DNA of 64,000 bases. It comes from Tritrichomonas musculus (Eukaryota > Parabasalia > Tritrichomonadida > Tritrichomonadidae). The stretch is taken from the NCBI GenBank assembly GCA_039105265.1, contig JAPFFF010000019.1, positions 2,822,501 through 2,886,500 on the forward strand, read 5' to 3'. Numbering within the stretch: position 1 is the first letter of the stretch; each line of letters starts with the position of its first letter. The notes under the pieces are model-generated. The model was not told where the DNA came from. It did not search any database and saw nothing but the letters and a program-made list of their open reading frames with translations. A program made the translations under genes and the position numbers. This document shows, one piece after another, positions 1 to 11,500 of the stretch.

Positions 1-1
1 A

Positions 2-583
2 CCACCACCGCCACCACAAATGAATCAATTTAATCAACCGCCACAGACATCAACATACTCAATACCTGTTATCAATTCACCTCCACAAACACCAAAAATA
101 AATAAACATATTCAATTTGCTGACGCAACTACATCACCGTATCTGAAGGATTTCGGGACATCTCCCTACAAATCACCCCCACAAACAAATAAGTTTGCTA
201 ATGCTGCAACATCTCCTTTCAAATCACCACAAAATGAAGAAGTATCATTTGCAAATGCGAAAGTTTATCATGTATCTTCTTCATCTGACGACGATAATGA
301 TAACCCGCCAATAAAGTACGGATGGATTGCTTTCAGTGATGATGAATCACCTCAACCGTATTCAATAAGAAAAACATTTTCATCTTCATCTGATTCATTA
401 CCTTCTGATTCATCTTCCGATACATTCCCTAATGGTTCACCAAAAAATAAAAAACAAAGTGATTCAAAGGGTAAACACAGTAAAAAACAAACGAATTCAC
501 AACCGTTTCCAATACATAATGATTCTTTAAATACTGCGGGCAGTGACTCAACGAGAAGGAGGAGAAGAAGAAGACCGTCATAA
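2..583 (+). CDS. Ser/Pro-rich basic-tailed protein, 5' partial
   Basis: The frame is open from the window edge: a Pro run precedes the first ATG at 20 in the same frame, so the gene probably starts outside the window. The visible 187 residues or more are low complexity. Repeats of TSP(Y/F)KSPPQ come first, then Ser/Asp runs, then a Lys-rich stretch and a final run of about eight arginines. It converges on the large conserved gene at 653-3160. The genes beside the equivalent large gene in B (31380-32375) and C (47028-48524) also have disordered Ser/Pro/Arg-rich C-terminal halves, so this may be the same family. The basic tail suggests nucleic-acid binding or packing, but that is inference. Confidence 0.55.
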   Translation, partial: PPPPPQMNQFNQPPQTSTYSIPVINSPPQTPKINKHIQFADATTSPYLKDFGTSPYKSPPQTNKFANAATSPFKSPQNEEVSFANAKVYHVSSSSDDDNDNPPIKYGWIAFSDDESPQPYSIRKTFSSSSDSLPSDSSSDTFPNGSPKNKKQSDSKGKHSKKQTNSQPFPIHNDSLNTAGSDSTRRRRRRRPS

Positions 584-595
584 AAATAAAATCAT

Positions 596-624
596 CATTT
601 TGCAAAAGAGGTTCAAGGTAGCTT
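596..624 (-). repeat. Degenerate double-hairpin mini-repeat, copy 4
   Basis: The bottom strand reads from an AAGCTACC start to a TTTTGCAAAATG end. It aligns with the better-preserved copies at 15330, 23618 and 63650. It lies just after the stop of the Ser/Pro-rich gene, the same kind of place as the 63650 copy. Confidence 0.5.
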
Positions 625-652
625 CATCAAATAATCATTAATTTATTTTTAT

Positions 653-3160
653 TTATTCAGGTACTTTGATATCATATCCTTCTGCTGCTGATAGTCTCTC
701 AATCTTTTGTTTAGACATTTGAATCTTATATTCAATATATCCGCAACCCTTACCGTAAACTGTATCAATCCAGACGGCGATATTATTATTTGAAACCTCC
801 TTTAACGTTTGAATATCTGTCGGGCTAGCAACATTGATGTAAGCTATTGTTTCATTAACATCAGTACCTGCGGGTGCAACTTTCTGAATTAAGTAATTAA
901 TGTTTTCGATAATGGTCTTAAACTCAGGATTCCAGTTATTAATATCTCTAGACCATTTACCGGTTTCGAAGACGATTGTCTTTTTAGATTTGTTTATGAA
1001 ATCTTGTATGAGAGCAATACATTTCTTGTTATAATCAGATTTTTGTGTTTTCCTGTAATTCATCCATTCAACGTAATTCATCGGCTTCAAATTATGTTCT
1101 GTTTCAATTGCTTTCTTAACGGGATTATCAAAGTGATATACAAATAATGCATTTGATATAGTAAGATAATTAACAACTTTTGATAACGGATGTATTTCAC
1201 TGAATATCTCCCAATAAACCTTCCATATCTTAGAAAAGAGACTACTCCAGAATGAATTTGGTGATGCTCTGGTGCTGACTCTTGGTTTTCCTAATCTCAA
1301 ATCAGAATAGTATTGAATGTACGGAGCGAGTCGTGTTTTGCTTGAGTCTTGAAGAATATATTTACCTGTATTCCAATCGATTTTGTCTTTGCTTTTCTCA
1401 AACATTTCATCAAGCCAGACATTAAACGGTAATTTCTTTCGTTCTTCTGGTGTAGTAACCATTGTTTTCCAAACCTTCTTGTAAGGAGAAGCAAATACAA
1501 GCTTGTATCCGTTAATGATTTGTGGAACACCTCGTTTATCAACTAATATAATATCATCAACTTTATCACCGTTCAGGTCTGTTATTTCAATCTCTCCTGA
1601 CGGGTCTTTAGCGTTAGTAGGAAGTAATCTGTATTTTGGTTTTCCGTCCGGGTCAAGATGTGTGTGACAATAAACTTTTGCCTGGTCTCGTGTAGCGGCT
1701 GAAGGAATGTATTTAACTCTGTAATTTCCGTTAATGATTATATCAAGGAAGTTTTGTTTGTAAAATGAGCTGTTTTGTGTGTGTGATTGAATATCTAAGT
1801 TCCCGAATTTACCGATATTGCTAAGAACTGTCGGAGCATCTCTGTTTTCACGTTTACCTGTTGTTTTGATTTCTTGTTTGTATTGTTGCAATAATCGTTG
1901 AATTTCTTCTTCAGATGTTGGTGACTCAAATGCTGCTCCTTTCTTAAAACGTGATTCATCGAAAGTATTAAGCTTACCGAACTTAACTTTTTTGGCAGGT
2001 CTCTTTACACGTTCATTGTACTGTTGAAACGTTTCATTAAGTTCTGTTTCATCATCCTCGTTAGCAATAAATGTTGTATCATCATCCATTTTATTACTCG
2101 AAAAATTATTATTATTATTGTTTGTTATTGGTTTGATTGATGGTGGTTTGATTGGTTGTATGACATCAGAGCCTTTGATAGGTTTTCTATTAATGATTGT
2201 GTCAAACACTCTGAAGAATGATGATAAGCCTGTAATTGATTTTCGTTCATTGGTTATATCAATGTTTCTCTTCATCTTGTCTCTAATAGTTTCTAGTGTT
2301 TGATGTAATGCATCAACGTTTTCTTTCGCTTGTTCATCAAGTTTGTTTTGTGGTTTCTTTGCTGCTTCATAACATCTTGGAAGTACTTTGATCCAGGGCT
2401 GGTTATAGCCTAATTGCTCAAGCAATTCTATATCATCATCTACCTGATCGTAAGGAGACAGCAACAAGGATGATAGGTTATCTTCTTCTTCTTCTTCTAG
2501 TTCCGGGAAGTTGAATGATATTGACGGAAGGGAATCTTCTTGCTCTAAAAAACTTGTATTCAGTAATTCATCAGAATCACTCGGAGTTATGCGTTTTCTT
2601 CTCGGAGTTCTTCGTTTATTGCTGTCAGGTGTTGGTTCATGAATGCTTGTTCTCTTTCTTCTTCCTTTGGTGGTTTGTGGTGTTTGAATCTTTCGCGGTG
2701 GTTTGATGGGTGATGAACGAAAACCGTCAGAACTATAATTTAAATCATCGTTGACAACAATATTAAAGTAATTGATAATTGTATCAAGACTTTTTTTATC
2801 TGTTGTGTACTCTCTTAAACTAAGGAATTGATTACCTTTACTTTTAATTCCTGCATTGATTTTGTTCATCAATGAAACAAATCGTCGAAACTTAACTTTC
2901 ATTTCACGAATCTTTCCGACACTTCTTCCTGTATATTCATTGTTTTGTATCAAATACAACAAATTAATTAATTCATCGGGGTGTTCTAGTTTGTATGTAC
3001 TGAGAAACGTGTTCTTAAAATAATCTATCGGGTCCTCTAGTTCATAATCATCATCATCAGGTTTAGATACCTCACTGTCAAATACAGAATCATCATCAAT
3101 ATTACCACTTAAATCTAATTCAAAGCTATCAGATGAATTATTTTTATCTTGTTTTGACAT
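653..3160 (-). CDS. Large conserved Polinton protein with DLNGD motif (835 aa)
   Basis: I cannot name a function. The N-terminal 450 residues or so are acidic, Ser/Asp-rich and poorly ordered. From about residue 470 there is a block shared with 28738-31347 and 45458-47020: an INGNYRVKYIPSA motif, then DLNGDKVDDI near 523 followed by VDKRG and NGYKLV, then a Trp-rich helical region. The DLNGD-x-x-DDI pattern resembles the calcium-binding loop of FG-GAP/VCBS-type proteins. It occurs in all three large elements next to the fibre gene and is read away from it, with only 18 bp between the two start codons. A structural or virion-associated role is inferred from that. Its length is close to B's copy (869) and well above C's (520), which lacks the long N-terminal tail. 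Confidence 0.75.
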   Translation of the reverse strand: MSKQDKNNSSDSFELDLSGNIDDDSVFDSEVSKPDDDDYELEDPIDYFKNTFLSTYKLEHPDELINLLYLIQNNEYTGRSVGKIREMKVKFRRFVSLMNKINAGIKSKGNQFLSLREYTTDKKSLDTIINYFNIVVNDDLNYSSDGFRSSPIKPPRKIQTPQTTKGRRKRTSIHEPTPDSNKRRTPRRKRITPSDSDELLNTSFLEQEDSLPSISFNFPELEEEEEDNLSSLLLSPYDQVDDDIELLEQLGYNQPWIKVLPRCYEAAKKPQNKLDEQAKENVDALHQTLETIRDKMKRNIDITNERKSITGLSSFFRVFDTIINRKPIKGSDVIQPIKPPSIKPITNNNNNNFSSNKMDDDTTFIANEDDETELNETFQQYNERVKRPAKKVKFGKLNTFDESRFKKGAAFESPTSEEEIQRLLQQYKQEIKTTGKRENRDAPTVLSNIGKFGNLDIQSHTQNSSFYKQNFLDIIINGNYRVKYIPSAATRDQAKVYCHTHLDPDGKPKYRLLPTNAKDPSGEIEITDLNGDKVDDIILVDKRGVPQIINGYKLVFASPYKKVWKTMVTTPEERKKLPFNVWLDEMFEKSKDKIDWNTGKYILQDSSKTRLAPYIQYYSDLRLGKPRVSTRASPNSFWSSLFSKIWKVYWEIFSEIHPLSKVVNYLTISNALFVYHFDNPVKKAIETEHNLKPMNYVEWMNYRKTQKSDYNKKCIALIQDFINKSKKTIVFETGKWSRDINNWNPEFKTIIENINYLIQKVAPAGTDVNETIAYINVASPTDIQTLKEVSNNNIAVWIDTVYGKGCGYIEYKIQMSKQKIERLSAAEGYDIKVPE

Positions 3161-3178
3161 TGTTTAGTTTCTAATAAA

Positions 3179-6100
3179 TTGATGTTTACGATCGAGCAGA
3201 GCGGTCACGTAACAAAAACAAATACTATTGACGGATTAATTAACGAATACATTAAAAGATATGTCGATAATTATGTTATCAAAGGTGATTCATCGAACGG
3301 TCACGGAATCACAGAGGAACAATTGAATGAAGCTGTTAACGGATTGCGTGATTATGTCATCAACAATTACGCTTTATCAACTGATATACCTGATGACTTG
3401 ATTAATGAAGAATCGTTGACGACAAAAATAAATGAATCACTGAAAGGATATGCAATGAAGACAGATATTCCGGAAGTACTCAAAAATAATGAACTACAAT
3501 TGAACATAAAAGAACTATTGCCGGACGAAATGTTTCAGAAATTGATGGCTGAAGATGATAAACCATTATCAGCTCAAGCATCAATGTGTTTAACAAGTAT
3601 AGCAGTTAATGAAGGTTTTCAATCGGCTTTGGATGATTGTGCCGAACGATATGTTCCAAAAGATGATTTGAAGAATTACATCACGAGAGATAATTTGAAT
3701 GTATCAACTGAATACACAATTGAAATCAAGACATATATGTTTCCTAATATAGGTCCGGTACCAGAAGAATATGAAGAAAACGGAATGGATACATCTCACG
3801 TTTTACCGTTCAAAGAAGGAACACATTTGGTTGGTTATAAAGTAGACAATAGTGGTAATATATTCCATTTTGATATCAGATTTAAGACAAATGAATTATA
3901 TGCTGATGATGAATATAACGTTAAACAACATGAAGCTGAAGGATTTGAAAGTGAAGGGGAGTATTTTGAATTAGTGTGGGATGAATTTACTGGAGCAATT
4001 TATGATAAATATCAATACCTTCCGATAACAATAACATTAGCAGAAACAAATGATGAATTAGCTTTGAAGAGTGAAATTCCTGAACCTGTTGATTTGACAC
4101 CGTATTATACAAGCGCACAAGCTGATGAGAAGTTTGTTGATGAGGATGAATTGGCTTATGAATTAGATAAGTATGAAACGAAAACAGTCGCTGAAGGTAA
4201 ATATGCTTTGAAAAGTGAGATTCCAGAGATTATTGATAAAACAATTACTTTCAATCAAGAATTAGAATTATATTATGATGAAGGTAATAGTATTAATACT
4301 CTTTCGGCTCTTTATACTAATGCAAGCCAATATTTAGAAAAATGGGAACAATACGGAATGTTATTTGATGGATATGATAAAACTGATGAAAATATTAAAT
4401 ATAAAGGAATATTCACTATATCAAGTATTAATAATAATGATTATGTTTTAAATAATGGTGTTCAAAATATAGCATTAACATTAGAAATGAGTTCAAGTTG
4501 CGGAGTTGTTTATGATTTTGATAACCAACACAGAATCAATGTAATAAGTTGTTATATTGCAAATGAAGATTATGATGAAACAAACAAAAACTGTGTTGTT
4601 AATCTTGCATTTCTCGAAGATAAATATGCATTGAAGAGTGATATTAAAGATGTTGACCTGACAGCTTATTTTACTAGTGCACAAGCTGATGAGAAGTTTG
4701 TTGATGAGGATGAATTGGCTTATGAATTAGATAAGTATGCATTGAAAACAGAGATTCCAACAATTCCAACAGATTTGGTTAATGAATCTGCGTTGAGTAC
4801 CGCTTTATACGGAACTGAATTGAATATTGAATATCCTGCAAAATTATCTGAGGGTGCATATATTACCCCTAAGCTACCAAATGCTGGAGTTCATTTGGTA
4901 TTTGATGTTAATTGGGGTGATAATCAAGATGATGATATAATGCATATTGATGTAGTATTTAAACCAAATGGTTCTACTAACACTTTTGATTGCATGGACG
5001 GGTATGATAGCAATGGCAAACGCATTGATAGAATAATATGGCGTCATGATGATGGCCAAATTGTATATGTATCATATATTGCAGCACATAGAAATAATAA
5101 TCCAATAGCATATAATTTCATTAGAGCACAAATCGAATCACCATTTATCAAAGACTCGAATGTTGTTGATGAAAGTCCAGAACGATTCACAATTCAATGT
5201 GCGCAGAATGATAGTGGTTGTGCAATCCCAGATGAATATATCAGAAGGGTATTAACAACCAAAAATATTATCGTGAAGTTCAAACGAAATGCCGAAGATG
5301 CGACATATGAAGAAGCTGAATACGAATATTCTGGACGAAAGGGTGCAAATCTCATATACAAATCAACCAGCGGAGAGTCAAGTGAATTGATAGATATTCG
5401 TGTAGCTACACGTATTGTTTCATTGAGAGCCTCGGACGATACACTAACCAATATATATGATGCATCTATCACATTAATCAGCAACCAACCTGTGAGCGAT
5501 AATATGATTTCATCAGTGAAATATGTAAATGATAACTTTTCATTGAAAACAGAATTGACCCGTGCTATTGACCAAGTGAAGAGTGAAATTCCTGAACCTG
5601 TCGATTTGTCGGGTTATGTATCAAAAAATAATGATGGGTCATTAACGATTAATAGTACCGAAAGTAATATTGCAAGTTTCTTTAGTTCTATTGATTCTAA
5701 TACACTTGCTTTATTTAGATTTGGATATAATGATACTTATAATACTGTCTTTATGTATAGGTCTTCAAAAACTGCTGATACTGGTGAAGTATTTATATAT
5801 GTTGATGGTCATAGATTTCAATCATTTAGCATGTTTGGTACTGCAAGAAATACAACAATTGATTCAAATTTACATGTTTCTGGCAAGATAACATCAAACG
5901 GTTCAAATACAATCACTCATTACTCACCGATTGAATCATCAATGAACTCTGTTAGTGATTTCGTCATAGGTTCTCCGGTGTATATGACAGGTAAGGTTTA
6001 CAAACATGTTGATGATGAATGGAAACCATCAACAGCTGATGATACAACTGATTGTATTTGTAGTGTCAAGACTTCAGGAACATGGAAAGAATATGTCGGT

Positions 6101-6343
6101 ATATGTGTCAGAATCGATGAACAAAATAAATGTATAACATTCGCAAGTCATGGTGATTATCTTGTGAAAGTCAATGATTCATCATGTTATTCAATCGGGG
6201 ATGAAGTGTTTATCGATAATGAAGACAATAAGTTGAAAGTTCTTAGTGGTGAAACTGCGATAACATCAAAAATAAAACGAATGACTGTCGGAATCATTAC
6301 AAGCATCATTGATGAAAGAACATTATCTGTATTCAAAGAGTAA
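3179..6343 (+). CDS. Fibre-like protein with YALKSDIP-type repeats (1054 aa)
   Basis: The protein begins with MFTIEQSG, then a short helix (TIDGLINEYIKRY), then many copies of a YAL-K-(S/T)-(D/E)-IP motif. That repeat style is common in phage tail fibres, where it forms trimeric shafts. Between repeats lie two beta-rich modules, near residues 350-495 and 540-780, that are almost identical in element B's fibre. The C-terminal 140 residues (from HYSPIESS to the end) are strongly conserved in B and C as well. ATG at 3182 is the likelier start because the relatives begin MFTIEQ. By analogy it would be a capsid spike for attachment; this is inference from architecture. No break is seen. Confidence 0.75.
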   Translation: MMFTIEQSGHVTKTNTIDGLINEYIKRYVDNYVIKGDSSNGHGITEEQLNEAVNGLRDYVINNYALSTDIPDDLINEESLTTKINESLKGYAMKTDIPEVLKNNELQLNIKELLPDEMFQKLMAEDDKPLSAQASMCLTSIAVNEGFQSALDDCAERYVPKDDLKNYITRDNLNVSTEYTIEIKTYMFPNIGPVPEEYEENGMDTSHVLPFKEGTHLVGYKVDNSGNIFHFDIRFKTNELYADDEYNVKQHEAEGFESEGEYFELVWDEFTGAIYDKYQYLPITITLAETNDELALKSEIPEPVDLTPYYTSAQADEKFVDEDELAYELDKYETKTVAEGKYALKSEIPEIIDKTITFNQELELYYDEGNSINTLSALYTNASQYLEKWEQYGMLFDGYDKTDENIKYKGIFTISSINNNDYVLNNGVQNIALTLEMSSSCGVVYDFDNQHRINVISCYIANEDYDETNKNCVVNLAFLEDKYALKSDIKDVDLTAYFTSAQADEKFVDEDELAYELDKYALKTEIPTIPTDLVNESALSTALYGTELNIEYPAKLSEGAYITPKLPNAGVHLVFDVNWGDNQDDDIMHIDVVFKPNGSTNTFDCMDGYDSNGKRIDRIIWRHDDGQIVYVSYIAAHRNNNPIAYNFIRAQIESPFIKDSNVVDESPERFTIQCAQNDSGCAIPDEYIRRVLTTKNIIVKFKRNAEDATYEEAEYEYSGRKGANLIYKSTSGESSELIDIRVATRIVSLRASDDTLTNIYDASITLISNQPVSDNMISSVKYVNDNFSLKTELTRAIDQVKSEIPEPVDLSGYVSKNNDGSLTINSTESNIASFFSSIDSNTLALFRFGYNDTYNTVFMYRSSKTADTGEVFIYVDGHRFQSFSMFGTARNTTIDSNLHVSGKITSNGSNTITHYSPIESSMNSVSDFVIGSPVYMTGKVYKHVDDEWKPSTADDTTDCICSVKTSGTWKEYVGICVRIDEQNKCITFASHGDYLVKVNDSSCYSIGDEVFIDNEDNKLKVLSGETAITSKIKRMTVGIITSIIDERTLSVFKE

Positions 6344-6383
6344 ATCAATTGAAATTCATTCATGAACGGCATTTTAGCCTTTT

Positions 6384-6530
6384 ATTTCGTTTTCGATTGA
6401 AGGTTAAAAATAGCTCTTTTTATATCCCTTTTTATTTTCATGATTCTTTGACTGTTTCCGTTCACGGGCAGCATTTTTGATTTCAATTGAAGGTTAAAAA
6501 TATCTCTTTTTATATCCCTTTTTATTTTTC
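6384..6530 (-). repeat. Two copies of a ~52-bp dispersed repeat (inverted relative to 7626-7823)
   Basis: Two near-identical blocks (6384-6440 and 6479-6530) read ATTGAAGGTTAAAAATA, then CTCTTTTTATATCCC. The reverse complement recurs at 7626, 7759 and 13651. They fill most of the 212-bp gap before the next gene. A role in transcription start or stop, or in RNA folding, is possible but unproven. Confidence 0.75.
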
Positions 6531-6555
6531 ATTTTGATTTTTTATTTTTTATAAA

Positions 6556-7620
6556 ATGACCGTCATTCAAACAAATCAAAACAATGAAAGCTCTTCAGTT
6601 GTTGAGACCTCATCAGTCAAATCATTCAATCCAAATCAACTAATGATTGAACAAGCAAACAGACTTCTTAATTTGTTCCTCAGTGATAAACAAATCAGAA
6701 ATAATATTTTGTCAAAATCTGCAAAAGAAGACATTGAAAGGCTGTTTGATTTGATTGAAGGTAATCGTTCAAAGTATGTGTTAAAGATTCCACGATACAG
6801 TGATTTAATGGATAATGTATTTAACGCATTCAAAGCCATACCAGCCATCAATGACCTTCATTCATCAAAACCAGTGATTCCGGTCTTTGAAGAAATAAAG
6901 AAAGAACGTACAGACAATGTTGAGATAAAGAAATTCATCAGAAAATGTAACTTTGAATTCATGGGTTATCATTGCAATCATTCAACAATAGATGAAAAGT
7001 GCGATAAGATATATAAAAACATTACTGATATCTATAAAAGCGAGGAGTACGGGGTTTATAAAAGATTTGTATCAAAATGTGTATCTATCATGAGGTGTAT
7101 TTGCATTAACGATGATGCTGAGAGTTATGTTATGACTGAAGAAGATAAGGAAATGATGAGATGCGGTTGTTATACACCGCCAGACACATATGAGGTTTGG
7201 ATGCTACGAATCGACCCGTCATTGATTCAAGACGTCATTGATAACATTATTCAATTGAACGGAAAGATAGCTGAATGTAATTCAAAATCAGTCAAAACAT
7301 GTTCAAAATGTGAAGCCATTAAACGAAAGTATGAATATTGTGTTCGCGAGCTACAAGATATGAGAGATGATTTGAAAGAACAAACAAAAGCTGATGAAGA
7401 ATACAAAGAACAACCAGCTGAGAACAAATATAATATTGATTCATTTATGACAAAGAACTACCCGACCATGGAGCGATTCACACTATCTGACGTCCAAAAG
7501 AAGTATAAAACATCATTCGGATTGTTTGTGAAGCAAGATGAACTGGCATCAATGATTGAAAAAACAGGTAGATTCAATATAACGTCGTCAAAGAACGTCA
7601 AATATGTTAACAGAAAGTGA
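6556..7620 (+). CDS. Conserved protein with C-terminal winged-helix-like region (354 aa)
   Basis: The function is unknown. The body is helical and charged, with Cys pairs in the centre (ICIND, MRCGCY, TCSKC). The last 60 residues or so (ERFTLSDVQKKYKTSFG to KYVNRK) look like a small winged-helix fold. They align in pattern with the end of the 55783-57060 protein of element C (ISIVELTPKYNQYFN to KVVYYAKA). In C that gene sits beside the right TIR; here it lies between fibre and PolB and is bracketed by inverted copies of the 52-bp repeat. The start follows a T-rich run. DNA binding is a guess from the C-terminus. Confidence 0.6.
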   Translation: MTVIQTNQNNESSSVVETSSVKSFNPNQLMIEQANRLLNLFLSDKQIRNNILSKSAKEDIERLFDLIEGNRSKYVLKIPRYSDLMDNVFNAFKAIPAINDLHSSKPVIPVFEEIKKERTDNVEIKKFIRKCNFEFMGYHCNHSTIDEKCDKIYKNITDIYKSEEYGVYKRFVSKCVSIMRCICINDDAESYVMTEEDKEMMRCGCYTPPDTYEVWMLRIDPSLIQDVIDNIIQLNGKIAECNSKSVKTCSKCEAIKRKYEYCVRELQDMRDDLKEQTKADEEYKEQPAENKYNIDSFMTKNYPTMERFTLSDVQKKYKTSFGLFVKQDELASMIEKTGRFNITSSKNVKYVNRK

Positions 7621-7625
7621 AAATG

Positions 7626-7823
7626 AAAAGGGATATAAAAAGAGATATTTTTAACCTTCAATCGAAAACGAAATAATGACCTATAGTTTAGGTTTCAGTC
7701 ATCAAAATCATTCAATGATTATTATTTTTAGTGTTTCAATCGATTGAAACCAATGATAACAAAAAGAGATATAAAAAGAGATATTTTTAACCTTCAATCG
7801 AAAACGAAATAATGACCTATATT
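7626..7823 (+). repeat. Two further copies of the ~52-bp dispersed repeat
   Basis: Copies at 7626-7680 and 7759-7823 read GGATATAAAAAGAGATATT then TTAACCTTCAATCGAAAACG and on to AATGACCTATA. They face the 6384-6530 pair, so the gene at 6556-7620 is framed by inverted repeats. The first copy continues into a TTAGGTTTCAGTCAT tail that recurs at 13651, where ATGAC and GTCAT could pair. Confidence 0.75.
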
Positions 7824-7886
7824 TTATTGATTCGTGATTGATTTTCAATCAGTGGAGTACAAAAATAAAACATATTAATGCATCAT

Positions 7887-8537
7887 TTAAATCAAATCAT
7901 GTTGATGTTTAAATCGATTGATATATACACCGACTGTTTTATTTTCAACATCACGAAGTGAAACAAATTCATTACCTGATTTTGATATATTATGGTGTAG
8001 TACTTTATAAATATTATCAGTAATCTTTGCATAAAACTTGTCTTCATTATTTGATTCATCAAAGTAATAATAATACTTGTTTTCTTCAAACTCTCTTCTT
8101 TCTGTCTTTGTTTCATAGAAATCAATAATCATAGCTTCATCAGGTATATCATCAACAAACTCATATTTTATACTTAGATGTGATGATTTATTTTGTTGAT
8201 TTTCTGTCGGTGAAACCCATCGAAGATTAGATAAATGATAATCACTCCTATCATGATTGATATGATCGACTTGAGTTTTATGTTCAGGGTCATCATTAGT
8301 TATAAATTGTTTTGCGACTAAGACATGTTTCAAATATTTGTTTTGATTAAGCCTTAAACGAAAATAACCATTTGATTCAATATATTCACTAACAACTCTA
8401 TGATTTGATTTCTTTCTGATAGTGAAGGGATATTGATTCAATATTTCAAAATCATTTTCAAAATTGAGTAATGGAACAAATTCAACAACTGGTTCAACAA
8501 CAGTTTCAATTTCTGTCTGCCCGGTTGGTTGACTCAT
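7887..8537 (-). CDS. HNH endonuclease, NUMOD4-type (216 aa)
   Basis: The middle of the protein has VDHINHDRSDYHLSNLRWVS, then ENQQNK. This is the His-Asn-His signature of HNH endonucleases of the NUMOD4/phage-intron kind. The region before it (FEILNQYPFTIRKK and a GYFRLRLNQNKYLKHVLVA stretch) is the usual NUMOD4-like lead-in. These enzymes nick or cut DNA and are commonly selfish passengers. A related gene lies at 63051-63626 in element F, between capsid and integrase; here it lies between the winged-helix-like gene and PolB. The start codon is preceded by ATTTTTTATTTTTG and TATAAATG. Confidence 0.85.
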   Translation of the reverse strand: MSQPTGQTEIETVVEPVVEFVPLLNFENDFEILNQYPFTIRKKSNHRVVSEYIESNGYFRLRLNQNKYLKHVLVAKQFITNDDPEHKTQVDHINHDRSDYHLSNLRWVSPTENQQNKSSHLSIKYEFVDDIPDEAMIIDFYETKTERREFEENKYYYYFDESNNEDKFYAKITDNIYKVLHHNISKSGNEFVSLRDVENKTVGVYINRFKHQHDLI

Positions 8538-8592
8538 TTATAACAAAAATAAAAAAATTGATTTTTTAAAATAAAATCATCAAATTAATTAT

Positions 8593-11500
8593 TTAATGGT
8601 TTTCAATGAAATACTTTGAGGCATTCATTCCGTGAATGTAGGGACAACAACACTGATTCGATAACACTAACATTTTTGTATGAGCTGCTGTTAAAGCATT
8701 TTTGATAACAGTTATTTTACTCATCAGTTGTGAATTCATTTGAAGGTTTATATTCTTTCCTTTCATTATTGTTTGTCTGTCAATGATATCTTTATAATCA
8801 CTTGATTTGATGCTGTTCTTCTTCAATGAAACACCTTTGAGCTTTAATGAAATTGTTTTGTCATCTGACCAAATCGTATAACATTTAGCGCATAAAGCAA
8901 CTTGATTTGCTCCGAACTTTTCTACACAACAACCGAGAATCTTTTTCTCATCATATACATCATTGATTGCAGGATTTGGCATAAATGAATAAATGTGTTT
9001 ATCATAAAATGTTTTGTCTTTGATGACGTAATCAAACAACTGGTCTAACGGAACATTCATATTTCCTGCAATTGACATGTAAAGGCTGTCTGTATCGACC
9101 GAGTTAAAATGAATCTTATTCATGTCAATGCATTTGTAAAGAAAGTCATAAATGAAAGTCAGATACCAGTATTTCGCATTGTCTAATGTCCAGAATGATT
9201 CCTGAAGACATGTATTACATTTGAATGAATGAGGTTGTGATTGTATCAAATAACAATCATTTGACAATTTACAACCATTGCGATAAGTATCGGATGCAAT
9301 CAATTGAAAAGCTTTATTTTTATCAACAATTCTGACTTTGTTGAAGTTCTCTGAATTCATACCGTCATAACCGTATGAACCGTTCATGCTAATCTTATAG
9401 AACTTTTCGTTACAAACTTCGTTTGCAAGGCTGCCGTTAGCAGCTTTTCCGTGTGCCTTTCCCGACAATATATCTTGACGCTTCTTCATAAACTCGCAAA
9501 CAAATTAATTAAAACCGTCATGAGCTTCATATAAACTTAAGCTCTTAATGTCATCAATGATAAGTCCGTGATCAATTAAAAACCATAAATAATAATTCGA
9601 GAACGTCATAAATGTTCCGCATGTATCAAGCAACATTGTCAGCTTTCTTGTTTCTTTATCTGCTGAATTCAGTTTATTGTCTTTCATATATTTGTACATA
9701 TAGCTTCCGATTGTTTGCTCATCATTCATTATATTGATGTTTCTAAACACAGGAGGGAAATTAATCAAATCATTAATTTTATTCTTTGGGCATCTTAATT
9801 TGACTTCAGCTTTGAATATAAACTCAGGGTTTGCATCAAATCGCTTCTTTGATTGAATGATATTCATTGCAGCATTTAGAACCTTTTCATTCTTGTTTCC
9901 ATCTTCATCATAAACATCAAATCGTTTTATAAATGAACCAGGCATGTACATGATTCCTCCGTGATAAGGATTAAATGAATGTTTTACTGAACTGAATGAT
10001 GAAGGATACAATGAATTGAAATCAATTCCCGCTACATGTGAGACTATGTTTGAAGTGTCATAGCTAATGATTCTGTCATTAACGACATCATATTTGAGTT
10101 TATTGATTAATGTTTGACCTCTGATGTTCACTCGATGAAGTACATTCGATAATCCTCCCGTTATATTCTCTCTCAAGTTGTAGTATTCTTTTTCATCTGT
10201 TATGAGTGTCGGAAGGTGATGGAGCTTGCAGAATTTCTTCAATTGTATTTTGGTTCTTGTTATCTTGTCATCATCTCTTTGTCTCAAACGATTACATTCA
10301 GCACAAGCAAGTAAACAGTTATCAATCTGATGTCCTTTATTATTATCTATTCTGTCAAGTGTTGGTTTGTTGTTGTAAGTAAAGTGTTCACCACACAAAT
10401 GACATTTACCTGTTTCATTTGATTCATACAATTTCATGAATGCATCAAAATCTTTTTCACTAACACATTTTGATATATCACGTTGATTTTGATTCATCTT
10501 GTTGTGTTTCTCATCTTGTTTTCGATAGTTATCACATTTATTAATCCACCATTTCATTGTTGGTTTGAATGTGTTTGATTTGTTTATGATTTCATAGTCG
10601 TTCTTCGGGTTGAAATCTTTGTAAGCGAGAGCATATTTGATACATGAAGCGTTCTTTGACAATGAAAGATTACTTATCAAATCAACTTTATATTCAGCAT
10701 TCATTTGAATAAGGTTGTCAATCGGTTTAATCATCATCTCAACATCATTGTCATTGTATGATAACAGGTAATCCCAACGAGTTGCAAACCTCTTTGAATC
10801 AATCAAATACTCTTCATAATCAGCTTTCGTTAATGGATTCTTTTGATTAAGATAACTGTAGAAGTCTTCATATTTGAACGGTTCACTCTTTGACAACACT
10901 TCATTATAATTATCACTGTTGATTGCTTCATAAGGAAATGCACCTTTCGTACTGTTAGATATACCGCCAAAATCGATTCCAAACTGTTTGAGTGTTCCTC
11001 CAGCAACAAATGCTTGTGCATCAATGAACCTCAATCGAATAGGATACTTTGATGATTTCAATATAAATTGTTTCAATGATGTAGCAGTTCCAATCATTCC
11101 GCTATCGATAGACCAATGATTTTTAATCAATTGCTCTTTGAATAAGTTTGAATCAAATCGTGATGAATTAAAACCGAATACTGTTATCGTTAGCAGTGAT
11201 GTATCTATTTTATTGAGTTCTTCTTCCGATTTATCTTTAATAAAGCTCTTCAAATGATTCAATTTATCAACATACACATCACAGCCAACAACAAATAACC
11301 ATTCAATCCATTTGGCAATGAATTCATTTGTTCGTATATCAAAGTTCTTTGTTATCAAACCTTTATCAAGCTTCACACATGATGAAACACTCAAAGGAAT
11401 CAATCGAGAATTGATAACTGATTTATCACTGACTTTCTTTTCAATCTTTTGCTCCATTGTTTCAAAATCATAAGTGATATAATGAATTGTTGGCTTCCAT

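Noticed and set aside
4493-5484. Antisense open frames in the fibre gene
   Set aside because: They mirror the coding frame, with no start context or relatives.
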